Assembly (NCBI RefSeq): GCF_012726235.1
Contig: NZ_JAASAH010000020.1
Location: 49,962-113,961, forward strand
Source of the DNA: Streptomyces sp. HNM0574
Lineage (GTDB): Bacteria; Actinomycetota; Actinomycetes; Streptomycetales; Streptomycetaceae
Reading direction: 5' to 3'
Length of the DNA stretch: 64,000 nt
In this document: piece by piece, positions 18,121 through 26,353 of the stretch
Layout: each line of letters starts with the position of its first letter
Position numbering within the stretch: position 1 is the stretch's first letter
Position numbers and translations under genes: made by a program
Notes under the pieces: generated by a model
Told to the model about the DNA's origin: nothing
Databases searched by the model: none
The model's input: only the letters and a program-made list of their open reading frames with translations

Positions 18121-18597
18121 TCAGGGGACGGCGAGGCTCAGTTCGGCCCAGACGGTGCGGGCAGGGTGCTCGCTCGCGTGCACGCCCCACTCCTCGGCGA
18201 CGGCACCGACGAGCTGGAGCCCGCGGCCGTTGACGTCGCCGGGCTCGGCCTCCCTGGGGGTGACCTCGGCGTCACCGCCCTCGTCCACGACCTCTATGCG
18301 CAGCCGCTCGGAGCAGACCCGGAGCCGGCAGCGGATGCGCTCGCTGTCGGTGTGCAGCAGCGCGTTGGTGAAGAACTCGGAGACGACGAGCTGAGCCGTG
18401 TGCCCGAGGTCCTCGGGCAGGCCCCAGTGCTCCAGGCGCCCGCAGACGCGCTCGCGGGCCTGCGCGACGGCGGACGCCTGCGCGGGGAGGTCGAAACCGT
18501 CGTGGCGCACGTCCGCCGCCTCGCCCTCCGGGCCCGGACGGGCCGAGGGCAGGGTCGGATTCGGCGCGGGAAGGGTCGCGAACGGATCGCCGTCCAT
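18121..18597 (-). CDS. RsbW-like ATP-binding protein (anti-sigma kinase family)
   Basis: 158 residues with a GHKL/HATPase_c_2 fold. The N-box is LVVSEFFTNALLHT near 75-88 and the G1-type box is VEVVDEGGDAEV, with DVNGRGLQLVGAVAEEWGV near 125-145. No sensor or phosphoacceptor domain is present. In Streptomyces these short ATPases either bind sigma factors or sit next to XRE/DUF397 pairs, as here (divergent from the XRE gene at 18805). The conserved Asn (FTNALLH) and the Gly-rich lid are intact, so ATP binding is expected. Target unknown. Confidence 0.9.
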   Translation of the reverse strand: MDGDPFATLPAPNPTLPSARPGPEGEAADVRHDGFDLPAQASAVAQARERVCGRLEHWGLPEDLGHTAQLVVSEFFTNALLHTDSERIRCRLRVCSERLRIEVVDEGGDAEVTPREAEPGDVNGRGLQLVGAVAEEWGVHASEHPARTVWAELSLAVP

Positions 18598-18709
18598 CGG
18601 GGCCTACCGGCCGAGCGCGGGGACAGTGCGCCGCGTCGGCACACGGGGGCTCATGAACTGCATCACGCTCCACACTATGCGCGGTGCACATCACATCTGG
18701 CAAGAGGAG

Positions 18710-18726
18710 TTCTGCAAATTGCAGAA
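18710..18726. promoter_or_regulatory. Perfect operator-like palindrome TTCTGCAAATTGCAGAA
   Basis: A 17-base perfect palindrome with a single central A, 79-95 bp upstream of the XRE ATG 18805 and 113-129 bp upstream of the RsbW-like ATG. It matches the site at 15510-15523 upstream of the first DUF397 gene (TCTGCAA half-site). Likely operator for an XRE/DUF5753 protein. Confidence 0.6.
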
Positions 18727-18804
18727 TCGGAAGTGCAGTCTGGCTGCCGCAGTCCGGCCGTGGCACACTGCCTACCGCGACAAGTCCAGTAAGGGGAGGC
18801 AGAG

Positions 18805-19662
18805 ATGGCGGAGGGGCGGGCCGCGCCGACGGTGGGGCAGATGGTCCTCGGCCTCCGGCTGCGCGATCTCCGCGAGGCCGCGGGATGCACCTTCACGGAC
18901 GCCGCGCATGCGCTGAGTGTCAACACGACGACCGTGCGTCGCATGGAGAAGGCCGAGGTCGGCCTCAAGCCGCCGTACGTGGAGAAGCTGCTCAAGACGT
19001 ACGGCGTTCCGGCCGGCGACATCGCCGACTTCCTCGACCTCGTCAACGAGGCCAACCGGCCCGGCTGGTGGCACCGCTTCCGCGACGTGCTGCCGCCCTG
19101 GTTCAGCCTCTACGTCAGCCTGGAGGGCGAGGCCGGACTCATCCGCGCGTACGAGCCGCACTGCGTGCCCGGGCTGCTGCAGACCCCGGACTACGCGCGC
19201 GCCCTGCTGCGCGCCGGCTTCCCCAACGCCCCGGAGAAGGAGCTCGATCGCAGGGTCGCGCTGCGCATGGAGCGTCAGGAGCTGCTGCGCCGCCCGGACG
19301 CGCCCCGGCTCTGGGCCGTGCTGGAGGAGCAGGTGCTGCGGCGGCACGTCGGGGACGCGTCCGTGATGCGGGAGCAGATCGACCACCTCGTGGACGCCAC
19401 GGCGACGCCGAACGTCACGCTCCAGGTCCTGCCGTACAGCGCGGGCCCGCACCCGGGGATGTTCGGGCCCTTCCAGCTGTTCCGGTTCGACATCCCGGAG
19501 CTGCCCGACATCGTCTACACCGAGTCCCTGACCGGCGCCACCTACCACGACGAACGTGCCGACACCGCCGCCTACCTGGAGGCCCTCGACCGGATGGGCG
19601 CGCAGGCCGCGCCCGCCCACCGCACCGCGACGATCCTCGCCGACCTGCGCAAGGAGTTCTGA
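18805..19662 (+). CDS. XRE-family regulator with DUF5753 C-terminal domain
   Basis: 285 residues, clearly paralogous to the XRE protein at 16028. HTH is at about 14-65 (LRLRDLREAAGCTFTDAAHALSVNTTTVRRMEKAE). The DUF5753 signature follows: NRPGWWHRFRDVLPPWFSLYVSLEGEA, HCVPGLLQTPDYARALL, APRLWAVLEEQVL and PDIVYTESLTGATYH. The ATG follows GGGGAGG. It is the first gene of a run with the DUF397 gene (four bases apart) and the methyltransferase downstream, and it diverges from the RsbW-like gene. Probably binds the palindrome at 18710. Confidence 0.93.
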   Translation: MAEGRAAPTVGQMVLGLRLRDLREAAGCTFTDAAHALSVNTTTVRRMEKAEVGLKPPYVEKLLKTYGVPAGDIADFLDLVNEANRPGWWHRFRDVLPPWFSLYVSLEGEAGLIRAYEPHCVPGLLQTPDYARALLRAGFPNAPEKELDRRVALRMERQELLRRPDAPRLWAVLEEQVLRRHVGDASVMREQIDHLVDATATPNVTLQVLPYSAGPHPGMFGPFQLFRFDIPELPDIVYTESLTGATYHDERADTAAYLEALDRMGAQAAPAHRTATILADLRKEF

Positions 19663-19666
19663 CGAG

Positions 19667-19951
19667 ATGCGCCACGACAGGGTTCACAGCACGGGCCACG
19701 TGTACAACGGCATGCCGGCCGGCCAGCTGGGCAGCGAGGGCTGGCACAAGCCGTGGAGCGGGCCGAACGGCGGCAGCTGCGTCGAGGTGATGAAGCTGCG
19801 GGACGGCAGGGTGGCGCTCCGGCAGTCGACGGACCCCGAGGGCCCCGCGCTGATCTACACCCCGCACGAGATCGAGTGCTTCATCCTCGGCGCCAAGCGC
19901 GGCGAGGCCGACTTCCTCCTCCACCAGGCCGCAGTCGCGCCGCAGCCGTAG
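19667..19951 (+). CDS. DUF397 domain-containing protein
   Basis: 94 residues, a DUF397 core with an N-terminal extension of about 25 (GHVYNGMPAGQLGSEGWHKPW), then SGPNGGSCVEVMKLRDGRVALRQSTDPEGPALIYTPHEIECFILGAK with gaps relative to the usual KSSRSN start. It lies four bases after the XRE stop, so it is translated with it; the ribosome-binding site AAGGAG lies in the end of the XRE gene. Likely partner of the XRE protein upstream. Confidence 0.9.
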   Translation: MRHDRVHSTGHVYNGMPAGQLGSEGWHKPWSGPNGGSCVEVMKLRDGRVALRQSTDPEGPALIYTPHEIECFILGAKRGEADFLLHQAAVAPQP

Positions 19952-19972
19952 CGCACGCAGACGGAGAGACCG

Positions 19973-20815
19973 ATGACCGGACAGCGTCAGGCGACCCAGA
20001 CCGCCCTCGCCGCGGGGAGCGACGCGACGCGCCCGCATCCGGCGCGGGTGTACGACTGGTTCCTCGGCGGCACCAGTCACACCGAGGCCGACGCCCGCGC
20101 GGGCGAGGCGGTGCTGGCGGCGATGCCCGTCACCCGTACCGCGGCGCTCGCCAACCGGGACTTCATGACCCGGGCGACCCGGCTGCTCGCCTCCAGGCTG
20201 GGCATCCGGCAGTTCCTCGACCTGGGCTCCGGCATCCCGACCGAGCCCGCGCTGCACCGGGTCGCCCAGTCCGTGGCCCCGGACGCGCGGGTGGTCTACG
20301 CGGACAACGACCCCGTCGTCCTGGAGCACGCGCGCCGGCTGGTCTCCGGCGCCCCCGAGGGGACGGTGGCCTGCGCGTACGCGGACGTCACCGACCCGGA
20401 CAGCGTGCTGGACGCGCCCGAGCTGAGCGACACCCTCGACCTGGGCAGGCCGGTGGCGCTGTCCGTCAACGCGGTGCTGCACTTCGTGACCGACGACCGG
20501 CAGCCGTACGCGATCCTGCGGACGCTGCTCAGCGCCCTGCCGGCGGGCAGCTGCCTGGTGCTGACGCACGCGACGGCCGACTTCCTCGACGACGGGGCGC
20601 TGCACGCGGCGCAGTCCGTGCTCGGGATCTGGGCGGAGAGCGGGTCGCCGGTGCGGCCGCGGAGCGCGTCCGAGGTGGCGCGGTTCTTCGACGGGCTGCG
20701 GCTGATCGGTCCCGGCATCGTCCCGCCGCACCTGTGGCACCCGGACGGCCCCCTTCCGCCGGAGCTCGGGCGGACGTCGATCCCGGGCTACGCGGGCGTC
20801 GCGCGCAAGCTCTGA
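19973..20815 (+). CDS. Actinobacterial SAM-dependent methyltransferase (Methyltransf_19/DUF574 family)
   Basis: 280 residues, second of three paralogues in the window. Shows RPHPARVYDWFLGGTSHTEAD near 20-40, QFLDLGSGIPTE near 82-93, VVYADNDPVVLEHARRL near 107-123, and SEVARFFDGLRLIGPGIVPP near 230. ATG 19973 has GGAG ten bases upstream and is 21 bp after the DUF397 stop, so it very probably shares the XRE-DUF397 transcript. The shared operon suggests the methyltransferase is an output or modulator of the XRE circuit, which is inference. Confidence 0.9.
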   Translation: MTGQRQATQTALAAGSDATRPHPARVYDWFLGGTSHTEADARAGEAVLAAMPVTRTAALANRDFMTRATRLLASRLGIRQFLDLGSGIPTEPALHRVAQSVAPDARVVYADNDPVVLEHARRLVSGAPEGTVACAYADVTDPDSVLDAPELSDTLDLGRPVALSVNAVLHFVTDDRQPYAILRTLLSALPAGSCLVLTHATADFLDDGALHAAQSVLGIWAESGSPVRPRSASEVARFFDGLRLIGPGIVPPHLWHPDGPLPPELGRTSIPGYAGVARKL

Positions 20816-20863
20816 GCGCCGCCCCGTTCTCGCGAACCCCCGCTCCCCCGTGTTCCGTTGGCG

Positions 20864-20893
20864 TTGACAGGGCGGGCGCCGCACCCCGAGGAT
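20864..20893 (+). promoter_or_regulatory. Sigma-70-type promoter for the acyl-CoA dehydrogenase
   Basis: TTGACA (20864-20869), 18-bp spacer, GAGGAT (20888-20893), close to the Streptomyces vegetative consensus. The start codon at 20986 would leave a leader of about 85 bases. Confidence 0.6.
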
Positions 20894-20906
20894 AAGCAAC
20901 CGCTTA
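20893..20906. promoter_or_regulatory. Palindrome TAAGC-AACC-GCTTA overlapping the promoter
   Basis: Perfect 5-bp arms start at the last base of the -10 element and cover the expected transcription start, the position of a repressor site. No regulator gene adjoins, so the protein acting here is likely encoded elsewhere (TetR-type by analogy with other fatty-acid genes). Confidence 0.45.
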
Positions 20907-20985
20907 GCATGGCCGGTGCGCCGCGACGCTGCGACGGGCACCCGGCCACCGCACGCGCGCAGCCGAACGGGATCGGATCACCGCC

Positions 20986-22794
20986 ATGGCCACACCGTCA
21001 CTCCTCCTCTCCCGCCGCGACCTCGAATTCCAGCTCTACCGATGGCTCGACACCGAGGCGCTCACCCGGCGTGACCGGTTCGCCGAGCACTCGCGGGAGA
21101 CCTTCGACGACGTCCTCGACCTCGGCGAGCAGCTCGCCACCCGCTGGTTCGCGCCGCACAACAAGCGCAACGACCGGGAGGAGCCGCACTTCGACGGGGA
21201 GCGCGTCCACACGCATCCCGAGGTCAAGGAGGCGCTGGACGCCTTCGCCGCCTCCGGGCTGCTCGCCGGCGGGCTCGACGAGAAGTACGGCGGCGCGCAG
21301 CTGCCGCACACCGTCTCCACCGCCTGCTTCGCCTACTTCCAGGCCGCGAACATCGGCACCGCCGCCTACCCGTTCCTCACGCTCGGCAACGCGCGGCTGC
21401 TGTGCGCGCACGCCTCGGCCGAGCAGATCGAGACGTACGTGCGGCCGATGCTGGAGGGCCGCTTCCACGGCACGATGTGCCTGTCCGAGCCGCAGGCCGG
21501 TTCCTCGCTCGCGGACGTCGCGACCCGCGCCGAGCCCGACGGCGGAGCGGACGGCCGGTACCGGCTGTTCGGCAGCAAGATGTGGATCTCCGGCGGGGAC
21601 CACGAACTGGGCGAGAACATCGTCCACCTGGTCCTCGCCCGCATCCCCGGCGGCCCGCCCGGGGTCAAGGGGCTCTCGCTGTTCATCGTCCCGAAGTACC
21701 TGGTGAACCCGGACGGGAGCCGCGGCGCGCGCAACGACGTGGTGACGGCCGGGCTGAACCACAAGATGGGGTACCGGGGCACGGCCAACACGCTGCTCAA
21801 CTTCGGCGAGGGCGCGCACCGTCCGGACGGCGCCGAGGGCGCCGTCGGCCATCTGATCGGCGAACCGCACCGCGGGCTCGCGTACATGTTCCACATGATG
21901 AACGGCGCGCGGATCGGTGTCGGCGCCGGGGCGATGGCCCTGGGGTACACCGGGTACCTCAAGTCCCTGGACTACGCGCGCCAGCGGCCGCAGGGGCGCC
22001 CCGTCGCGGGCAAGGACGCGACGGCGCCGCAGGTGCCGATCGTCGAACACCCGGACGTGCGGCGGATGTTGCTGGCGCAGAAGAGCTATGTCGAGGGCGC
22101 GCTGGGCCTGTTGCTGTACTGCTCGCGCCTGGTCGACGAGCAGGACTCGGCGACGGAGGAATCCGCGCGCGACCGGGCGCGGCTGCTGCTGGACGTCCTC
22201 ACGCCGATCGCCAAGAGCTGGCCCTCGCAGTGGTGCCTGGAGGCCAACAGCCTGGCCCTCCAGGTGCACGGCGGCTACGGCTACACCCGCGAGTACGACG
22301 TCGAACAGCACTACCGCGACAACCGGCTGAACCCGATCCACGAGGGCACCCACGGCATCCAGGCCCTCGACCTGCTGGGCCGCAAGGTCGTGCTGGACGG
22401 CGGCGCCGGGCTGGCCGCGCTCGGCGAGGCCGTCGGCCGGACCGTGGAGCGCGCCGCGGAGGCGGGCGGCGAGGCGGCCGGGCTCGGGGAGCGGCTGCGT
22501 ACGGCGTGGGAGCGGGTCACCGAGGTGACGGCGCGGCTGTGGAGCGGCGGTGATCCGACGCTCGCGCTGGCGAACGCCACGGTGTACCTGGAGGCGGTGG
22601 GCCATGTCGTCGTGGCCTGGGTCTGGCTCGGCCAGTTCCTGGCCACGGGCGGCCGGGAGGACGACTTCCACCACGGGAAGCGGCAGGCGGCCCGCTACTT
22701 CTTCCGGCACGAACTCCCGCGCACCGGGCCGCAGTTCGCCCTGCTGGAGTCGCTGGACACCACGACGCTGGACACCGACCCCGGCTGGCTCTGA
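20986..22794 (+). CDS. Long-form acyl-CoA dehydrogenase (DmdC-like)
   Basis: 602 residues, about 200 longer than ordinary acyl-CoA dehydrogenases. FAD/substrate motifs are CLSEPQAGSSLADV near 165 and GSKMWISGGDHELGENIVHLVLARI near 195. KMGYRGTANTLLNF near 265 and HGGYGYTREYDVEQHYRDNRLNPIHEGTHGIQALDLLGRK near 425-465 follow, and the Glu of HEGTHGIQ is the expected catalytic base. A C-terminal helical domain follows (about 470-602). This layout is that of 3-methylmercaptopropionyl-CoA dehydrogenase-like enzymes; several such proteins act on other acyl-CoAs. Monocistronic, with a clear promoter and operator upstream and a strong terminator downstream. Confidence 0.9.
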   Translation: MATPSLLLSRRDLEFQLYRWLDTEALTRRDRFAEHSRETFDDVLDLGEQLATRWFAPHNKRNDREEPHFDGERVHTHPEVKEALDAFAASGLLAGGLDEKYGGAQLPHTVSTACFAYFQAANIGTAAYPFLTLGNARLLCAHASAEQIETYVRPMLEGRFHGTMCLSEPQAGSSLADVATRAEPDGGADGRYRLFGSKMWISGGDHELGENIVHLVLARIPGGPPGVKGLSLFIVPKYLVNPDGSRGARNDVVTAGLNHKMGYRGTANTLLNFGEGAHRPDGAEGAVGHLIGEPHRGLAYMFHMMNGARIGVGAGAMALGYTGYLKSLDYARQRPQGRPVAGKDATAPQVPIVEHPDVRRMLLAQKSYVEGALGLLLYCSRLVDEQDSATEESARDRARLLLDVLTPIAKSWPSQWCLEANSLALQVHGGYGYTREYDVEQHYRDNRLNPIHEGTHGIQALDLLGRKVVLDGGAGLAALGEAVGRTVERAAEAGGEAAGLGERLRTAWERVTEVTARLWSGGDPTLALANATVYLEAVGHVVVAWVWLGQFLATGGREDDFHHGKRQAARYFFRHELPRTGPQFALLESLDTTTLDTDPGWL

Positions 22795-22808
22795 GCCCCC
22801 GCGCACAG

Positions 22809-22847
22809 CGGGAGGCGGGGCCCGCGCCGTGCGGACCCCGCCTCCCG
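22809..22847. terminator. Bidirectional terminator between convergent dehydrogenase and LCP genes
   Basis: CGGGAGGCGGGG (22809-22820) and CCCCGCCTCCCG (22836-22847) form a perfect 12-bp stem. GCGCAC (22801-22806) and GTGCGC (22848-22853) can extend it outwards. Confidence 0.8.
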
Positions 22848-22854
22848 GTGCGCG

Positions 22855-24399
22855 TCAGTCGCAGGCGAAGGCGTCGCCCGTGACCGGGGCGCCCTCGACG
22901 CTGCTGCGGTCCTCGACCACGTCGACGACCCGGGTGCCCCGCGCGCCGTCGACGGCGGAGAGCCGGACCAGCGGGGTCGCCGGGTGCCCCTTCACCGCAC
23001 GCGTCGTGGCCCCGGGCAGCGCCGTGGCCAGCGCCAGCGCGTGCGGCTCGGTGCGCGGCGCGTAGGTGATCTCGGTACGGAGCGGGGGCGCGGCGGCCGT
23101 CCCCTCGGCGCCGTCCCCGCCCCGCGGCGCGACGTCGAACCCGTTGTCGCGCAGGCCCTGTTCGACCCGGCGTACGCCCTCGCCGTGGCCCTGGACGCGG
23201 ACGGTGACCTCGCCGGGCGGCAGCGAGACGGGGTGCTTGCCCGGCGCGGGCTCGGTGCGCGGGTCGCCGGTGACGGGGCGGTCCTCGCGCAGGTTGCGGA
23301 AGAGCACCTCGGCGCGCGGCGCGTCCCACTTCAGGGTGGAGCCCCACTCGGGGACGCGGTGGTCGAACTCGGAGAGCGGGAGGGTGGCGAACTCCATCCG
23401 CTCCGGCCGCAGTCCGCGCAGTTCACGGCCGAAGCCGGCGAGCCTGCCGACGGTCAGCGTGTCGTCGGTGCGGACGGTGGCGCGGAGCGCGGCGGCCGCG
23501 CCGTACAGCGTGGCGGGGCTCCCGGCGACGCGCTCGCTGGTGAGGGTCTCCAGCAGGTGCGCGACGAACCGCTGCTGACGGCGGACGCGGCCGAGGTCAC
23601 CGGGCGGTGAGACGTGGCGGGCCCGCACGTACCGCAGCGAGCGTGCCCCGTCCAGGACGTGGGTGCCGGCGGCCAGGTCGAGGCCGGAGCCGGTGTCGCG
23701 CAGCGGCTTGCCGGTGCAGACCCGGTTGCCGCCCGCGCGGTCGACGGTGCCGACGAAGCCCTTGAAGTCGGTCTCCGCGTAGTGGTCGACGCGGACGCCG
23801 GTGGCCTGCTCGACGGTGCGGACCGCGAGCGCGGGGCCGCCGTGCTCGTAGGCGCTGTTGATCTTCCCCCGGTGCCGGACGGTCGTCTTCCCGCCCTGCT
23901 CGCGGTGGGCGGCGAAGGGGACGTAGGAGTCGCGCGGGATGCTGACGATGCTGACGCGCTTCCGGTCCTCGGAGAGGTGCAGCAGCATCATCGTGTCCGT
24001 GCAGTTGCACTCCTCGCCGTTGACGTGCAGCCGGTCCTTCTCGGCCTTCGTCATGCCCGAGCGTCTGTCGAGGCCGACCAGGAGGATGTTCACGCCCGGC
24101 CGGTCGGCGGGCCGGCCGGCGCGCCGGGCGACGTCCCGCATCACGGAGGCGACGGCCTCGGGGCCGTCCACCGCTCCGGGTTCGCCCGGGCCCGGACCGC
24201 CGTCGCGCTGCCCCGTGGCGGCGCCGACGGTGCCGGGGGCGAGGACGGCGCCCGCGGCGAGGGCCGTGCACAGCGCGCCCGTGAGGCCGAGCCGGCGCGG
24301 CCGCGCGGAGCGCTTGAGGGGGGACGGAGTGAGCCGGTGGAGAGGAGACATGGGCTTGCGCACCTCCGCGGGGTCGTACGGGTCCCGCATGGTAGGCAC
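22855..24399 (-). CDS. LytR-CpsA-Psr (LCP) family cell-wall glycopolymer ligase
   Basis: 514 residues. Transfers undecaprenyl-linked glycopolymers (teichoic-type or arabinogalactan-like) onto peptidoglycan. A basic N-terminus is followed by one membrane segment (GLTGALCTALAAGAVLAPG, about 38-56). The LCP domain is extracellular, with NILLVGLDRRSG near 103, CTDTMMLLHLSEDRKRVSIVSIPRDSYVP near 130-160 (catalytic Asp/Arg), and a KINSAY motif. A C-terminal LytR_C-like domain (VRVQGHGEGVRRVEQGLRDNGFDV near 395-420) follows. It starts with GTG 24399 or ATG 24390; no strong ribosome-binding site separates them. Confidence 0.9.
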   Translation of the reverse strand: MPTMRDPYDPAEVRKPMSPLHRLTPSPLKRSARPRRLGLTGALCTALAAGAVLAPGTVGAATGQRDGGPGPGEPGAVDGPEAVASVMRDVARRAGRPADRPGVNILLVGLDRRSGMTKAEKDRLHVNGEECNCTDTMMLLHLSEDRKRVSIVSIPRDSYVPFAAHREQGGKTTVRHRGKINSAYEHGGPALAVRTVEQATGVRVDHYAETDFKGFVGTVDRAGGNRVCTGKPLRDTGSGLDLAAGTHVLDGARSLRYVRARHVSPPGDLGRVRRQQRFVAHLLETLTSERVAGSPATLYGAAAALRATVRTDDTLTVGRLAGFGRELRGLRPERMEFATLPLSEFDHRVPEWGSTLKWDAPRAEVLFRNLREDRPVTGDPRTEPAPGKHPVSLPPGEVTVRVQGHGEGVRRVEQGLRDNGFDVAPRGGDGAEGTAAAPPLRTEITYAPRTEPHALALATALPGATTRAVKGHPATPLVRLSAVDGARGTRVVDVVEDRSSVEGAPVTGDAFACD

Positions 24400-24476
24400 G
24401 TGCCCGTGCCCGGCCCCGGCTCATCGGGCACCGGCCCCGGGCCGGGTCACCCGGGAGGTGCAACGGCGCGGGCGGC

Positions 24477-26057
24477 TCAGCCGACGTCGTCGCGGACCTC
24501 CAGCGGGCGGGTCGCCGGGCCCTGGAGCACCTCGCCGTCGACGCCGAACCGGGAGCCGTGGCAGGGGCATTCCCAGGCGCTCTCCGCGTCGTTGAAGCGG
24601 ACCAGGCAGCCGAGGTGGGTGCAGCGCGGCGAGACGGCGCGGATCTCGCCCTCCAGCGTGCGGTGCACCGCGCAGCGGCGTCCGCGGACGCGGACGATGG
24701 CGCCGGTGCCGCGGGGGATCTCCTCGACGGTGTCCACGTGCGAGGTGCCGGCGGTGCGCAGCCGGTCCCCGACGTACCGGCCCGCGACGGCCGACTGGAA
24801 GCGGATCAGCGAGGCGGTCTCGCGGGGCCGGAGCCTGCGCGGCTCGTACAGCCCGGCCCAGGGCGGGAGTTCGGCGCCGGTGATGTGCGCGGCGAGCAGC
24901 CGGCCGGACAGCACGCCGCTGGTCATGCCCCAGCCGCCGAAGCCGGTGGCGACCCACAGGTGCCGGTCGGCCGGGTGGAAGGGGCCGATGTAGGGGACGC
25001 CGTCGGTGGTGTCGTTGTCCTGCGTCGCCCAGCGGTGCACCAGCCGGGCGTCGGGGAAGCGCTCGTAGGTCCAGGCCGCGAGGCGTTCGTAGCGGGCGCC
25101 GACCGAGCCCTGCCCGGCGGTGCCCGGCACGAAGGTCTCGCCGGTGACGATCAGCAGCCGCCTGCCCTCGGTGAACGGGTACGGCGCGGTGCGCACGGTG
25201 CGGCTGCCGCGCTCGGGCGTGACGTAGCTGCCGCCCGGGTCCTGCTCCTCGGGGAGCAGCGCGGAGACGACGAGTTCGCGGCGCGGGATGAGCCGGGAGT
25301 AGGTGAGCGCGCGGTCGAAGGCCGGGTAGTGGGTGGCGACGACGACGTCGGCGGCGCGTACCTCGGCCCCGTTCTCGGTGCCGAGCCGGTACGTACCGGT
25401 CCTCGAACGCGCCCGCGAACCGTCCTGCTCCAGCGCCGTGACGCGGGTGCGCTCGCGGATCAGGCCGCCCCTGCGCACCAGGTCGTCGGCGAGGGCGAGC
25501 AGGTACTTGCGCGGGTGGAACTGCGCCTGGTCCTCGACCCGTACGGCGGCGTGCACCGGGAACGGCAGCCCGGTGCGGGTGACATGGCTCGCGGGCAGGC
25601 CGGCCTCCCGTGCCGCCTCCGCCTCGGCGCGGATCTCGGCGGCGTGGTGCGCGGACTCGACGAAGGTGTGCGCGGGCACCCGCTCCAGCTCGCAGTCGAC
25701 GCCCAACTCGCCCGCCGTGGCGACCAGATGGGCGAGCGCGTCCTGCTGGCTGCGCGCGTACAGCCGGGCGTCCTCCGCGCCGCGGGTCTCCCGCAGCCGG
25801 GAGTAGACGAGGCCGTGCAGCGAGGTGGCCTTCGCCGCGGTGTGCCCGGTGACCCCGGCGGCGATCCGGTCGGCCTCCAGCACGGCGACGCCGCGTCCCG
25901 CGCGGGCGAGTTCCCGTGCCACGGACAGGCCCGCGATGCCGCCGCCGACGACGGCGACGTCGACCTCGGTCACGCTGTCCGGGGCGAGCGGCGGGTGGGG
26001 GGCACCGGCCGCCGAGAGCATCCAGTACGACTCGTAGCCGATCGGCAGTGTCGTCAC
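24477..26057 (-). CDS. FAD-dependent oxidoreductase fused to a Rieske [2Fe-2S] domain
   Basis: 526 residues. A DAO-type FAD domain starts with VDVAVVGGGIAGLSVARELARAG near 30-52. The substrate-domain stretch ATGFGGWGMTSGVLSGRLLA near 375 is typical of amine or glycine-oxidase-like enzymes. The C-terminal Rieske module binds a cluster via Cys479-x-His481 and Cys497-x2-His500 (CTHLGC ... CPCHGS), with Cys484/Cys499 as the disulfide pair. This fusion class is widespread in actinobacteria and cyanobacteria; substrate unknown. GTG 26057 has AAGGA upstream. The 296-bp divergent gap upstream (26058-26353) shows no clear operator. Confidence 0.9.
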   Translation of the reverse strand: MTTLPIGYESYWMLSAAGAPHPPLAPDSVTEVDVAVVGGGIAGLSVARELARAGRGVAVLEADRIAAGVTGHTAAKATSLHGLVYSRLRETRGAEDARLYARSQQDALAHLVATAGELGVDCELERVPAHTFVESAHHAAEIRAEAEAAREAGLPASHVTRTGLPFPVHAAVRVEDQAQFHPRKYLLALADDLVRRGGLIRERTRVTALEQDGSRARSRTGTYRLGTENGAEVRAADVVVATHYPAFDRALTYSRLIPRRELVVSALLPEEQDPGGSYVTPERGSRTVRTAPYPFTEGRRLLIVTGETFVPGTAGQGSVGARYERLAAWTYERFPDARLVHRWATQDNDTTDGVPYIGPFHPADRHLWVATGFGGWGMTSGVLSGRLLAAHITGAELPPWAGLYEPRRLRPRETASLIRFQSAVAGRYVGDRLRTAGTSHVDTVEEIPRGTGAIVRVRGRRCAVHRTLEGEIRAVSPRCTHLGCLVRFNDAESAWECPCHGSRFGVDGEVLQGPATRPLEVRDDVG

Positions 26058-26353
26058 CGCCGTTCCTTCCTCCGCATGGGTCCTCCTCGTCGGTGCGCGC
26101 GGGGGCGTGCGCGTCCACTGGGTGGTTCCCGTTCGTCCGCGAATCATCCACATGTGCGGACGCGGGGGTTCCGGGAGGGCCGGCCGAGGTGCCCGGGAGG
26201 GCTCCCACGGGCCCGGTGCGCGTCCGGAAATCGCCCCAACTCCCCATCGGATTCCGGGATTCCGCCCCCGGAGCGCATTCACGGCACTACGGTGTGTGCT
26301 CGCGGGGAGGTCGGATGGAGCAACAGGTCGCTGTCTGCCGGGAGGGGTCCGCG

